Below are positions 33,062 to 45,812 of a stretch of 64,000 bases of DNA, piece after piece. The stretch covers positions 558,001 to 622,000 of the forward strand of contig JALUTQ010000035.1 of assembly GCA_032718865.1 (NCBI GenBank), read 5' to 3'. Position 1 is the stretch's first letter. Every line of letters begins with the position of its first letter. The notes beneath the pieces are model-generated. The model was not told the DNA's origin and searched no databases. It saw only the letters and a program-made list of their open reading frames with translations. The stretch is from Tilletia caries. Its lineage: Eukaryota; Basidiomycota; Exobasidiomycetes; Tilletiales; Tilletiaceae. Position numbers and translations under genes: made by a program.

Positions 33062-36000
33062 GATGTCGGAGCGACGATCAGCCCAGCAGCAACAGCAACA
33101 GCTTACTGTACAGGAGCTGGGCCGTCGCTCATACATAAAGAGTGGCACTGGATATTGGATTCGGGTGCGACGCACCACATGGTTCCGTCGAAGGACATCA
33201 TCACGGAATTCTCGAGCGATGCACCTGTTCAAGCAGTCAAGGTAGCAGACGGTGCGTTCCTCGATGTACTCGGACACGGAGCGGTTACATTCTCTGTGGG
33301 TACGAGTGGCAGAAGGACGACCACGCTTATGGGCGTTCTTTGGGTCCCCGGGTTAGCAGTGAGCCTGCTCTCGGTCCCAACCTTACAACGGCAGGGCGGA
33401 ATCAAGGTGACCTTTGATGAGAAAGGCGCGGTGATCACCGACTCTGCAGGCAACCAGCTTCGTGCATGGCTGGATGCGGCAGCGGGCGTCAGCGTCATCA
33501 AAGCGCGGACCTCGGCCGGGACCTCATCAGCGATGGTCTTGGCGGCAGAAGCATTGGCAGGGTCATTCCCTGTAGGCGGCAGCGAGCGTGAGGCCACGAT
33601 GGAGTCGCTCTTCACAGGTGGCAGCTCGGTCGAGCCGGAGGCTGCGGTGCAGCAAGATTTGCGAAATGAATCTGTTGGCACCGACGCAGATCCGACCTCG
33701 GCGGCAGATCAGCAGCAACTCATTGTGCGGGGTGTGCTGGCACTGATTCTTTTGTGGCACAGACGACTAGGCCACGCCGGCGTCAAAGCAATTAGGCAGT
33801 TAGCGCGGGTCGCTAGCTACCTGAAGATTCCCTACAAGCAAGTCGAACGACTCTACCGAGCGATGCAAGTCTGCGATACGTGCGTCGAGACCAAGATGGC
33901 ACGTTTGCCATTCCCACACTCTTTGCACCGATCTCTCGTTGTTCTCGAACTCGTATTCGTTGACCTGCTCGGCCCAGTCAGCACTACGAGCCCATTCTCG
34001 TATGTGATGGTCATAGTCGACGACTTTTCTCGGAAGGCTTGGGGGGTGGCCCTTTCATCCAAATCACAGGCGTTCGAGCGCCTGAAGGAATGGACCAAAC
34101 AGCAGGAGGTCCAAACGGAGAAGAAGCTGAAGACTCTTCGTTCGGACGGCGGTGGCGAGTTCTCATCCCACGCGATGCAAGATTGGGTGCTGGAGCAAGG
34201 AATCACTCGACAGATCACGGCTCCATACACCAGCGTCCAGAACGGAATCGTCGAGCGCATCAACCGCACGCTCCAGGATTGCATGCGGTCGATGATGCTC
34301 TCAGCCAAGGCGTTAGCAGAGTTCTGGGTCCTCGCGTTCATGGCCGCCATCTATCAGTACAACAGGACACCTAGCACGGCCATCGGTGGAGCCCTTCCTG
34401 AGACCAAATGGTTGGGCAAGCCGGCGGATCTCTCGATGCTACGGGTCTGGGGATGTGTGGCGTGGGTCAAGATTCATCCGGCCCAACGCGAGGACGGCAA
34501 GCACTTGTCTGCTCGAGCAGCGCGAGGCATGTTCTTAGGCTACTCGACAGAGCATAAGACGTGGCTGGTGTGGACCCCCTGGCAATACGGGAAAGCAGTT
34601 TCGGCATTCTCGCGATGTTCGGTTTGACGAGAATCGGAACTATTGGGACATCGTCCTCAGTAGGCAGCGAACGGAGGTTTTCGGCCCGGAGGAGCCTGAA
34701 GAGGTGGACTGGCACGAGGTCACGGGCGAGGACCCTAAAACGGTCAACGTTGACACGTACCTCGGTTCAAACGCAGCACCTCCACCAGCTCACGAATCCG
34801 GCCCAGTCGTTCATCAACCACCAACGCAGCAGGACGACCAGGTATCGGTGGGAGCACATGGGACTGTCGACCTACAGGATGCGGTTTCGGTGGGAGCACC
34901 ATCCGAAGCTCTGGATGATCTCATGTACGACCTCCCTTTGACCGATCTGCTCGCTTCTCCCATTCGCAATCAAGAACCACCCATGCTGCTTGACCTCATG
35001 CGTGATACGCCTGAGCTCGAACCGATCAGAAACGCAGTGCGGGCGCCAACACCAGCAACAGCCTTCTTACCGCCTTCTCAGCCTGCGTTTGAAGAAGACA
35101 GGTCAGAGCCGCCAGAGGCATCTATACGCTCGGCCCGCTATCTTCGGGCTGAGGCACGGGAGATTCGGAGCCAAGGCCTAGCGAAGACGGTTGTAGGCGC
35201 CGACAAGATCTTTGGGCAGGCGCTGTCCTCGGTGGCAAGCTCAAGAATGCGGACCAGCGCAGACGGTCTCATGCTTGAGCCAACGTTCAGGCACGAAGCA
35301 AGGCAGCGATCAGACTGGGGCAAGTGGAAGGAAGCGGAGAACGAGCAGCTGAAGGCGTTGGAGAAGATGCAGACGTGGAAGGTCATCGAGCTTCCGAAAG
35401 GAAAGGCGTCGATTGGGTGTCGTTGGGTGTACAAGCTCAAGCTGGACGAAGACGGCAATGCGAGCAGGTACAAGGCGAGGTTGGTGGCGCAAGGGTTTTC
35501 GCAGGTACCAGGCCGCGACTACACCGAGACATATGCACCAACAGCTCGAATGGACACCGTGCGATTAGTCCTCACCATCTGCGCACAGCACGACCTCATC
35601 GTGCACCAAATGGATGTCGTCGTCGCGTACCTCCAAGGCCATCTCAAGGACGAGATCTACATGCGCCTTCCCCCCGGAATATGCAGAACGAGCCGGTGCG
35701 GTCGGTAACAACCTGGTCCTCAAGCTTCTGCGTCCCTTATACGGACTCAAGCAGGCGGGAAAGGTTTGGAACGACAAGTTGCACAGCATTCTGATGGCTC
35801 GGGGGTCCAAGCGATGTGTGGCTGATCGATGCTTATACATTCGGTACAGCAAAGGTGGAAAGCCAATCATCGTTTTGGTCTACGTTGATGACTTATTGGT
35901 TTGTGCACCAACAGACGACATCATGGTGTCTGAAAAGGCATACTTGTCAAGTCAAGTCGACATTGTCGATGGCGGACCGGTTCGACACTTTCTCGGAATC

Positions 36001-36892
36001 AAAATCACCAAGAACAAGGAAACCGGCGCGATTCACCTCTCCCAGAAGGCATACATCGAAGCAACTCTCGCTCGTTTTTGGTCTCGATCGCAGCACGGGC
36101 AGCAAGACCCCTTTGCCGCTCAAGATCCCGCCACGTTCGAAGCCAGACTCGGAGAACATGGAGGACCCCCTCTTCGACCCTGATCGCACCAAGGGATACG
36201 CTCAGCGGACCGGCTGCATCAAGTGGATTGCGTTCATAACGCGACCGGACTTGATCTTTGCAGCCAATCTGCTTGGTCGATTCCAGTCAGCGCCATCTGA
36301 GGAACACGAGGAGCTGGTGACTCAAGTCCTACGGTATCTTCGGAAGACGGCGGATCACGAGCTTGTCTTGCACCCTGACCGGCGACGTCTACCTGTGCTT
36401 ACAGGTTTCTGCGATGCTGATTACGCAGGAGATCCAGACACACGCAGGAACACGACTGGCTTTGTCTATTACGTCTACGGTAACCCGGTCACATGGTCAT
36501 CAAGACTTCAACCTACGGTCGCTCTCAGTACGACAGAGGCGGAATACATGGCTCTGTGCGAGGGAATGCGGGAAGGACTGTGGCTCAAGACGATACTCGA
36601 AGAACTGGGATTGTGGGAGGCAGGCCAGCGGATCCCCCTCCGTACCGACAATGAGGGATGCCGAGCATTGGCCCTCAACCCAGACGACCACCGGAGGACG
36701 AAACATATCGACATCCAGTACCACGCGGTGCAGGAGGCGGTGGAGAGTGGTCGGTTGGAAGTCGACAGGGTGGATACGGCGGAGAATCCGGCCGACGTAT
36801 GCACGAAGGCATTTACAGGTGTAAAGCTGCATGACGCCCGACTCAGACTGCACGTCCTGCCGCCCAACTTCACACAACCATCGGAACCTTGA
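33062..36892 (+). pseudogene. Copia Pol (protease, integrase, RT, RNase H) with three frameshifts
   Basis: Protease: WILDSGATHHM near 33155. Pre-integrase: LLWHRRLGHAGVKAI with CDTC. Integrase: FVDLLGPVS, VIVDDFSRKAWG, LRSDGGGEFSS, TAPYTSVQNGIVERINRT. RT: GCRWVYKLKLDEDGN, ARLVAQGFSQVPGRDY, ETYAPTARMDTVR, and YVDD at 35881-35892. RNase H: FCDADYAGDPDTRRN, TVALSTTEAEYMAL, RTKHIDIQYH. Frame changes lie at about 34600 (TTT run), 35667-35680 (C6 run) and 36075-36080 (T5 run). Each keeps full domain similarity on both sides, so each looks like a one-base homopolymer change. Stop at 36892. Confidence 0.9.
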
Positions 36893-36942
36893 TCAAGTCG
36901 GACCATGGCAACTGGGAGCGGACAGACACTTCGAGGTGGGAG

Positions 36943-37240
36943 AGTTGTGAGACGGCACTGGCCACCGGCAGACACGGGGTGTCCGGGTGACTGGGAAGTG
37001 CCGGAGTGTCAAGCTGCTGTCCTATGTCCGCGTGGCAGCAGTGAGGGAAGAAGGAAACCTTCTTCGCGTTCACTCTGTACTTAGCTACCACTACCTTTTC
37101 TCAATCATACACCTGCTTCAGCTGGTAACAAGACTCATATTGCGCATAGCACCCATTCAACCATACAAGAAGGTGAGTGGGCGCGTCCCTTACCGTTGGA
37201 GTCCGGGCTGGGAGCTCACGCTCGACCCCTTCTCACAACT
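36943..37240 (+). repeat. right LTR of the Copia element
   Basis: 298 bp, preceded by the purine tract GAGGTGGGAG. The 3' end is followed by TGATC (37241-37245), the Copia target-site duplication. Confidence 0.95.
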
Positions 37241-37259
37241 TGATCCTCAGTAAAAACGA

Positions 37260-37490
37260 ACCCGCTGTGTACCCGCTGCTAATCCGCGGTGACTTTGGAG
37301 CGGATGAGACTCGCATTCCCAGCGGGTTAGCAGCGGGTCACCCGCTGTGATTCCGCTTGGACACAGAATCCGCGATCTACAGCGGGTCGCCCGCTCCTAA
37401 CCCGCTGCTATCTCACGGCTAACACGCGGTAAATCGACAGACAAAGATGTTCTATTGACCCGCTGCTAACCCGCTGCTGACCCGCTGCCA
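37260..37490. repeat. left subterminal CCCGCTG array
   Basis: About 12 copies of CCCGCTG(C) or its complement (CAGCGGG) in 230 bp, with TTTGGAGCGG at 37294-37303. The right-end counterpart is at 41035-41245. Confidence 0.8.
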
Positions 37491-37795
37491 ATACACCTCC
37501 GCCTCTCCCCTCAGCCTCTTCCTACCCTGCTGCATACCTTGCCCGCCCCGCCCCGCCCCGCTCCTACCTCCTCTGCTCCTTCTCCCCATGCTCTGGTCCG
37601 GTCGTATTCTCTCCCCCTCCGCTCCTCCCCCAATCGGCAATCCACAGACCACAGTTGATGTTGCGCTGTAAGGATTCAAGGGAGTGGAAGTTGTGTGTTA
37701 ATCCATTGCGAAAAGAGATTGAGAGGAGAGAGACTCACCAAGAGAAGAGAGAAGTAGGCGGGATATTCAGCGAAAGGAAAAAGAAAGAAACGTAC

Positions 37796-38970
37796 CCTCA
37801 GGGATGTGCTACTTGCCAGCGTCCGAGTAGAAGTGCACCTGGGCGCCCTTGGCGCACTGCGACTTGGCGTAGTCAACAGCGTCCTGGTACGGAATCACGT
37901 CGTCGGCATCTCCGTGGAACATGATGGTAGGGATGGGGAGCTTCTTGCCGTCGTTGCCGAGGAGGTTCTCACCCAGACGCTTCTTGGCGATGGGGTCGTC
38001 GAGGGCGTTGGGAATCTTGAAGTAGGAGAAGCTGTTGTTTTGGGGGGGAAAGGGGAACAGGATGTGAGAGAGAATGAAGTGAGTTTAGCTGGGGGGAAAC
38101 CAGACCGTTGCTGGACAAAACCCCGTTCCCCTTGGATCGCACTCACATATCAGTCTTAAATCTTAATGTATCCGATGGCGACGCTGAGAATGCACTTGTT
38201 GTCCATGAAGTCCTTGAACAGCGCCGTGCCGTTAGGGTAGATATTATCGTCGATGTACTGCTTGAGCTCCGGGTCTGCAAAAGGTAGGACACCAGATGTC
38301 AGAAGTCGACAAACTTATGCACAGAGAGAATCTGCCTTTGACGGGCAGGACCGGACCATGACTCACAGACAAGGTACTCGCCCATCACACCGGCGAGAGC
38401 GAATCCAGCATAGATTCCTTTGTTGAGGAAGAGCAGGGTGTTCGTCAGGTTGACGGGAGTACCGCCGATGACCTGACCCTTGATGTTCAGGGAGGGCGCG
38501 TAGGACTTGTACAGCTGAGTAGCCCAAGCAGTGGCATGGGCACCTAGGATGGAAGAGAGATCATCAAGGGATCAGCAAAGCAGAACAGATTAAGATGGGA
38601 GTAGCACTGGGATCCCCGATTGCTTACCACCAGAGTAACCTCCAATGGCGATGGGAGTGCGGCGGCTGACGCCAGGGATGGCGTCGGGGAAGGATGTAGC
38701 GGCCAGCAGACCGTCAAGGACGGCGTGACCTTCAACAGGTCCGACGAACGAAGCTGCCTTACTTCCCTCGTGGTCCGGGACCTAAAACGGTGCCAGAGAG
38801 ATTATCAAGGCGATCAACAAAACCAGACCAGATGAGGAATGCAAAACAGCACCGGAATCCCTGATTGACTTACGACGACGTGGTACCCGTTCTTCAACGA
38901 GCCGTCCAGACCCTGGTTGGTGAACGTCAAACCAAAAGAAGCGGGCGATTTCGTGCCCGAAGTCAGCGCA
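37796..38970 (-). pseudogene. captured fragment of a secretory lipase (LIP family) gene
   Basis: Five exon blocks on the minus strand with intact splice sites: about 38970-38874, 38781-38628, 38543-38367, 38274 to about 38147, and 38031-37796. Recognisable blocks are LKNGYHVVVPDHEG, GHAVLDGLLAATSFPDAIPG, the lipase elbow IGGYSGGAHATAWATQLYKS (Ser nucleophile in GYSGG), GTPVNLTNTL and PNGTALFKDF. The Asp region is PTIMFHGDADDVIPY and the His region is HIPEG. The gene start and the C-terminus are missing. In-frame stops occur after GYIKI (fourth block) and just before HIPEG. The fungal family (PF03583-like) secretes triacylglycerol lipases. Introns are retained, so capture was at DNA level. Confidence 0.8.
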
Positions 38971-41034
38971 GTCAATCTAGAGTGCAGACACCGCAGCGAG
39001 ACAAGCTAGTTAGTGTCCACCGTCGCCACTTTACGTGGTTGTGGTCTCGCATCACCGCACCACCGCTGATGAGGTTGTGTCGGAGGGTGCTGGTCTCTGT
39101 GGAGTGCGGGGTGTGGGGCATTGAGGCCACGAGGCCTGGGGCATGGGACCTTGGAAGAGAGGGGGGGAAAGCAACCGCGTCTCCAGACTCCCCTTCTTAT
39201 ACCAAAGCCCCTCCTGATTCCTGGCGCGACGGAAGAGCAGTCGTTGATGGGTAGATCACTGAGGCCGAAGCGTTCGATGATCACAGCTGCGCATGAATAG
39301 GGCGAATGAGCATCGGCAAATGGAGGTCAGCTTTACATCGTCAGCAAGGGATGAAGATGAGAGTCAAAAAGAAGGTTGACATCATACGAAGAGCACCCAG
39401 CATGAAGAGAAGAGTCAGTAGCGAAATCAAACCAACGTCAGCCTAAACCAAGCAGAGTTACCTAGGGTTGCAAGGATGGGCCGAGAGTATGGGTAAGGAC
39501 TACGAGCCCGACCGGGATGACCCATTGTGATCGAGCTGATGGAGGTGGGAGGCGGCAGAGTGGACACCAAAGCCGGCCGAGCTGGGCTTGGCGCAATAGG
39601 AAGGGACGGTTACCCGGAGGGCGGAGGCAACGCCGTGTTGTGGATCGACAGACTGGGCATCGTTGTTCCCGGCAACGGTCCGGATAGCAGAGTGATATCA
39701 GCAGAGATGACAGGGCAGCAGCAGCGAGAGAGAAAGGTGCTTACTGGTCGTAGCGGGTGCTTCGGTCTTCGGAAGCATATTCCACGACGCGAGCTCGTCG
39801 GGGGCTGCTGCTGGGAGCCGTCATTAATCGATGAAGGGGAGAGTCAGCAAGAAGAGCTCAGCATGAAGAAAACAGTTAGTAACAAATCAGTCAACGTCAG
39901 GCGTCAGCCTAAATCAGAAGGTCAAAGGACACGAGAGGGGGATCCTGCTCTCCCGCTGTGCAGATAGCAGACCAGCAGCGCCGAGCCGCAGGTGTATGCG
40001 TGCAAGAGAAGAATCAAGTAGAATGAGCAGGGCGATGCGCGATGCAGAGAGATGGAGCGTGTTTTGCGACTCACCCAGGGGATGGAAGTGAATATGCGCT
40101 GCTGTCGCCTGTCTGTCACTCGAACAACACGCAGGCGGTCTCCTCGTATGCATCTGGGTCGCGCGCACACTACCAGCTGGGGATCAGTTAGAGAGAGAGA
40201 GTATGAGACAAAGAGAGAATCAGCGAAGTCGACGCGGTCGCGGTGAGGGAGGTAAGTGCTTCATGCACTTTGGCATGTCGATAGACGATAGCTGTTGCAA
40301 AGGCAGCAAGGAAGGTCAGCTCCTTCCACAGTGACACCTTAAGCCAAGTAGCATCTCTCTTCCACATCCATACCACGTTGTCGGTCGCGCATCATCCTCA
40401 GGACAGGGGAAGCGACCGATAAGGGTGAGAATGACGGGGAAACAGGAGGTGATCGATCAGAACAGGCGTCGGATACATGTGTGTCCAAGAACGCGATGAA
40501 CGCGCATGTACTCACGTCGCTGGATGGCGGGGACGTAGATCCGTGGACACCGTAGCTGCGCATGGAGACAGAAGCGGTAAAGAGCCAAAGCCAGAGTCAG
40601 CTGATCTGCAATACGTGCCGAGCGACCTTGGCTGTATGCGGCCTCGCTCCTGTTCCCCATCTACAGGCAGATCTCATCGCACCAACCCTTCCCCTTCCGT
40701 AAATTCGGCAAAGACACTCACCAGTAGCCGCGCGTGCCGCCTCTAAGGGCGACGGAGAGTTTGAGAACGAGGCGCTCGCGGAGCTTGCCGGTAATCGCAC
40801 AGCGACGGTAGTGGCGGCCATGGGGTCGTGCTCGGTAACGATGAGCCATGGGGGGAGTCATGATGAGAAGTCAAAGAGAAGGACTGTGAATGGAGAGAGG
40901 AAGTCATAAGAGAAGAGGAGGTGGTTGCGGTTGATGAGTCTGCTAAGGATAGGAGCAGTGGTAGCTGGTCAGTGGACAGCTGTGGACTGTGGCCGGTGAA
41001 GACGCGCAAGACTCGGTACTCACGGGCTACGGCG

Positions 41035-41245
41035 CGTGCGCAGCGGGTTTGCCACGGGTGGTGAGAATGCGATCTTGGAAGAAAGTGTTGCTCTGGGAGG
41101 TGAACTTGACATCTTTCGTTTGGAGCGGGTTCGCTGCGGATATGCAGCGGGTAGTTTGAGACGTCAAAACTGCCAAAACTTTCATTTCGGGGGTCAGCGG
41201 GTCTGCAGCGGGTTCGCTGCCTCAACCGCGGATACACAGCGGATA
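41035..41245. repeat. right subterminal CAGCGGGT array
   Basis: Repeated GCAGCGGGT, GGTTCGCTGC and GCGGATA words, with TTTGGAGCGG at 41119 and GTCAAAACTGC at 41163. It is the inverted counterpart of 37260-37490. Confidence 0.75.
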
Positions 41246-41265
41246 CGTTTTTACTGAGTATGATC

Positions 41266-42323
41266 ATTTTTGGCAGACCTCATGATGATCATCCGAGGCC
41301 CTGCGACGCCTCCGCAAGGACGGTCTCATGACAGGCTGGGGTCTCACATCTCACGTATGAGCGACGCGTACAAGAACCACCGATGCTTCCGTCCACGTCG
41401 CAGCAGATCCATACCAAGTGCAATCCAAGAGACTCAGTCCTTTTGTAGTTCTAACCCTGGTATCTCTGCTATGATAACGTTTGATGGACACTGAAGAGAG
41501 ACAGCGGAAGGGAGGTGATATGAAGGATGAAGGAGTTCGAATGAGTTGGGAGAATGGGACCAGGACGGTACCAAAACAGCATCAGGATGGTATAGACTCA
41601 GGAGACTCCAAGTTTCTTTTGAGACGTCGTTTACGAAACTACAGGCACGTCCCACTTCTCCGCCACCACCCATCACGCTCTTGACCCATCGTGAATCGCT
41701 TTCAACAATGCTCCAGCAGGCTGAGCAGTGAGCAGTAAGCGCAATAAGTGCTTGAGGGGACGGTATCTGCTTAGTCGAGATGGTCTGCGAACGCACTTGG
41801 CCTTGACTGACTGCTGTTGTTCAACGTCGTGTGGGACAACAATTTTGATCACTAAAACAGCGCCACGCTCTTTTCATAAATTCAGGCTGAAAACGATCCG
41901 CGACTTCAAATCGGTGTCCGAAACATTGTGCAGTCGAGAGTAAGCGTGTAGTTTTTCCGGTCGTGCGCGTCTCGGTGCCTGGCTGCTCGGCTGAGGCGGA
42001 CGGAAGGACCGTGGGAGATAAGGACAAACAATGGGGAAGAAGAAGTGCTGGGAGCCCAAGTGAGAGAATGGCGAGTTGGCGACGCCCTGGCCCTTCAGTC
42101 GGGTTGCTGTGCGCGCGGATGCGGATGCGGATGCAGTTGCTTTGACGCTGCTTTGAGAACAAGGGAGGCCTGGAAGCGACAGTAGCGACGATGCGCGTGG
42201 ATGCTGGATGAGGCGATGAGGTGACGGGAACGATTATTGAATTGCCCAAATGCCAGCATGAGCGCATGGGCAGCGCAAAGGCCGAAGTGGGAAGGGGGCT
42301 TGCGGCTTGCGAGCTGCGCGCCC
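41266..42323. other. host DNA between the two captured-gene elements
   Basis: About 1.06 kb with no recognisable gene. Confidence 0.6.
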
Positions 42324-42692
42324 AGCAACACTCATGAAAAGTGATTCCGCGGCTGAGACGCGGCAGACCCACGAGCGAGAGCTGGGTTAGCCATTTCTGA
42401 CCCGCGGTGGACCCGCTTCTGTTCCGCGTTTTGCAAAATTGTCATTTTCCCCTGCATCAAAAGTCCAAACAACACCCGCTGCTTCAGTTTAACTTGGAGC
42501 ATCTCTCGACATCCTCCAGCACGCCCGAGCATCAAGACCCACGCCAGTCTCCACAGCCACTGCTACCACAGCTCACCACGGCCCCAGACTCCGACTCCGC
42601 TCTCTCCACATCCCTGCGTCGCTCTCGGACCTCGATGCCTCAACGCCCGGGACAGCATCGCGGATGGAGACACGGAGTAGCTCGCTTCTTAA

Positions 42693-43680
<988 letters not shown>

Positions 43681-44039
43681 TCTTGGAAGTCGGGCAAACT
43701 GAACATCACCGCCAAGCAGCTTCAGGAGATCGAACCGGGCAAACAGAAGGCAGAGTAGTTCGAGGTAAGGACCCAACTCAGAGCGGCTGGACTATCTCCT
43801 GATTCTGACAACTCGTTTCTCTCTTCCGATTCATCATTCATCTGACAGGTTGCCTGCAACTTCCAAGTCACGAGCTATGCTGAAGAACGCGAATATGCTG
43901 AGGAACAAGGCGATTCCTGGGGAGGATTGAAAGCGGTTCATATGTGATTACTGCTGGTGCAAGGCGAGCAAGCGGCAAGCCTGATCTGGCAATGTGAAAT
44001 TATTCCTGTTTCCCAATTTTGTACTGTGTATGTGAGCGA

Positions 44040-44250
44040 GTAAGCAGCGGGTGAACCGTGGGTGAGCCGTGAGTGAACAGTGACCCGCTGTTGCAGCACC
44101 CACGGCTGACCGTCGAGATATCGTTTCGTACACGCGGGCGAGCCGCGCCTGAAGCGTGGGTCACCGCTCACCCGCTACTCCCAGACGGCCCGAGTCTCAC
44201 TCAAACCTGTCGTGGGTCAGCCGTGGGTCACTAGCGGGTCCCCCGTGGGT
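44040..44250. repeat. right subterminal GTGGGTGAGCCGTGG array
   Basis: Repeated GTGGGTCA, GGTGAGCCGTG and AGCGGGT words in both orientations, next to the right TIR. Same architecture as the arrays at 37260 and 41035. Confidence 0.7.
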
Positions 44251-44271
44251 CAACTTTTCATGAGAGCAACA

Positions 44272-44481
44272 ACGCCTTCATTCATTTCATCTTGCAATTC
44301 GTTTCACTCATTCATTTGGATCTCCGCGTGGGTGGGGCCGAGACTTTCCTTGTCACTGTCACCATACTCATCCATCCATCCATCCACTCACCCATCCATC
44401 CATCCATCCATCCATCCACCTGCGAAACAGACTGACCACACTCACAGACACACAGACTGAGAGTCTCAGTCTAATCCCGAG
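44272..44481. promoter_or_regulatory. TUP1 5' leader with an (ATCC)n microsatellite
   Basis: The CATC/ATCC tetranucleotide run is at about 44369-44418. The remaining sequence is pyrimidine-rich. The transposon insertion at 42331-44264 displaces whatever lay further upstream. Confidence 0.5.
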
Positions 44482-45749
44482 ATGGCCAACCCGAGTCATC
44501 GCTCACTCGTCCCGCCCACCCCTCCCACCCAGCCAGGTCCCCCACAGCAGGGAGGAGGCCCGCCCAGTCAGCAGCAGGGCCCGCCACAACCCCAACAGCA
44601 ACAGCAACAGCAGCAGCAACAGCAGCCCATCCCACAGCCAGCCACCGGCCCAGGCGGTCAAGGTCAGCCCCCGGGCATGCCATCCGCACCACAGGGCCCG
44701 CCCGGTCCAGGAGGTCCACCCACAGGCCCAGGCGCCCCGTCAGCAGCGACCCCAGGTGGCCCCCCTGCCATCCTGCCCCCCGGTGCCATCATCCCGGCGT
44801 CGGGTCTCCATCCGATGGCCGGCGGTCCTCCGGGGCCTCCAGGTGCGCTCGCCTTCTCAGAGACAGGCGCCCGTCTGACCGGTCTGCTCGACTATATCAA
44901 GCACGAGTTTGATTTCGTCATCACAACCGACGCCATCCAGGCAAAGGCAGTCAAGGAAGAAGCTGATCAGCGAAGTACGTACTTTTCCTCTCTCTCTTCC
45001 CATCCTTCACGATTTCATCCAGTCTCACCCCGCCTGAATCCCACAGTGTCTGGCCAAGCCAACGAAGTCCAAATGATGCAGCACAGCTTCCTCGAGCTCG
45101 AACAACGCCATACTGCTACAGTTCAACGGTACGCACAGCACCTGATCCAAGAAATCGTTGCTGGAAATATACTGTTGTTCCTGACAAATCTCCGAAAATG
45201 TCGTGTTGTTACAGGTACGAGGATGAGATTGCTCGTCTGAAGCAAGCGCTCGATCACCGCGGTGGTGGATTTCCCAACGAAGGACAGCAGATGCAGCCAC
45301 AGCAGCCTATGATGTCCCAACATCCCCATCAGCTCGGTCCCCAGCCCAGCTCACGCCAACACCCGGGTCCTCATCCCCATGCGGGAAAGGCACCCCAGCC
45401 TCATCTGCCCGCCGCCAATGAACCAGGAAATGCTCTTCATCACCCTGGTCCGGCCGGTCTTCCTCCGCCAGGATTGGGCCGCGGACCCGAATACAGAAAC
45501 GGTGGCGGCCCTGCTAGCGGTCGAGAGACCCCTTCCTCCCGACCTGGTGCTCCCGGAGGTCCCCCCGCCGATCCCACCGTGACCAACAGCGGAGGCGGAA
45601 AGCGTGGTCGAGGCGCCGACCGCGAGCGCGGTCCTCCCCTCCCTGCTCTCCAACAACGACAACAGCCCGGCGGTCCTCCTCCTCCTCCTCCTACTCATCA
45701 ACAGCAGCAGCAGCAGCAGCAGCAACAACAACAACAACAACAGCAACAG

Positions 45750-45812
<63 letters not shown>

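Larger units (their letters stand above)
31496..37240 (+). mobile_element. Copia (Ty1-type) LTR retrotransposon, nearly complete
   Basis: Two LTRs of 296 and 298 bp, each starting AGTTGTGAGA and ending TCTCACAACT, flanked by TGATC on both sides. A primer-binding-site-like TGGTTATGAGCC starts at the LTR edge (31791), and a purine-rich GAGGTGGGAG precedes the right LTR. The internal order gag, protease, integrase, RT, RNase H is that of Copia. The LTRs differ only in one patch of about 15 bp, so the insertion is young, yet pol has three frameshifts. Confidence 0.95.
37246..41258. mobile_element. 4.0-kb terminal-inverted-repeat element carrying a lipase gene fragment (Pack-type)
   Basis: The ends are perfect 13-bp inverted repeats, CTCAGTAAAAACG at 37246-37258 and CGTTTTTACTGAG at 41246-41258; similarity extends to about 28 of 31 bp. 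Flanks are TATGATC (31489-31495, now split off by the Copia insertion, and 41259-41265), a 7-bp duplication. Just inside both ends are arrays of CCCGCTGCTAACCCGCTG-like words (37260-37490 and 41035-41245, opposite orientation). The interior holds an intron-containing secretory-lipase fragment and a diverged internal duplication (39345-39460 against 39823-39925). No transposase is seen, so it is non-autonomous. Confidence 0.85.
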
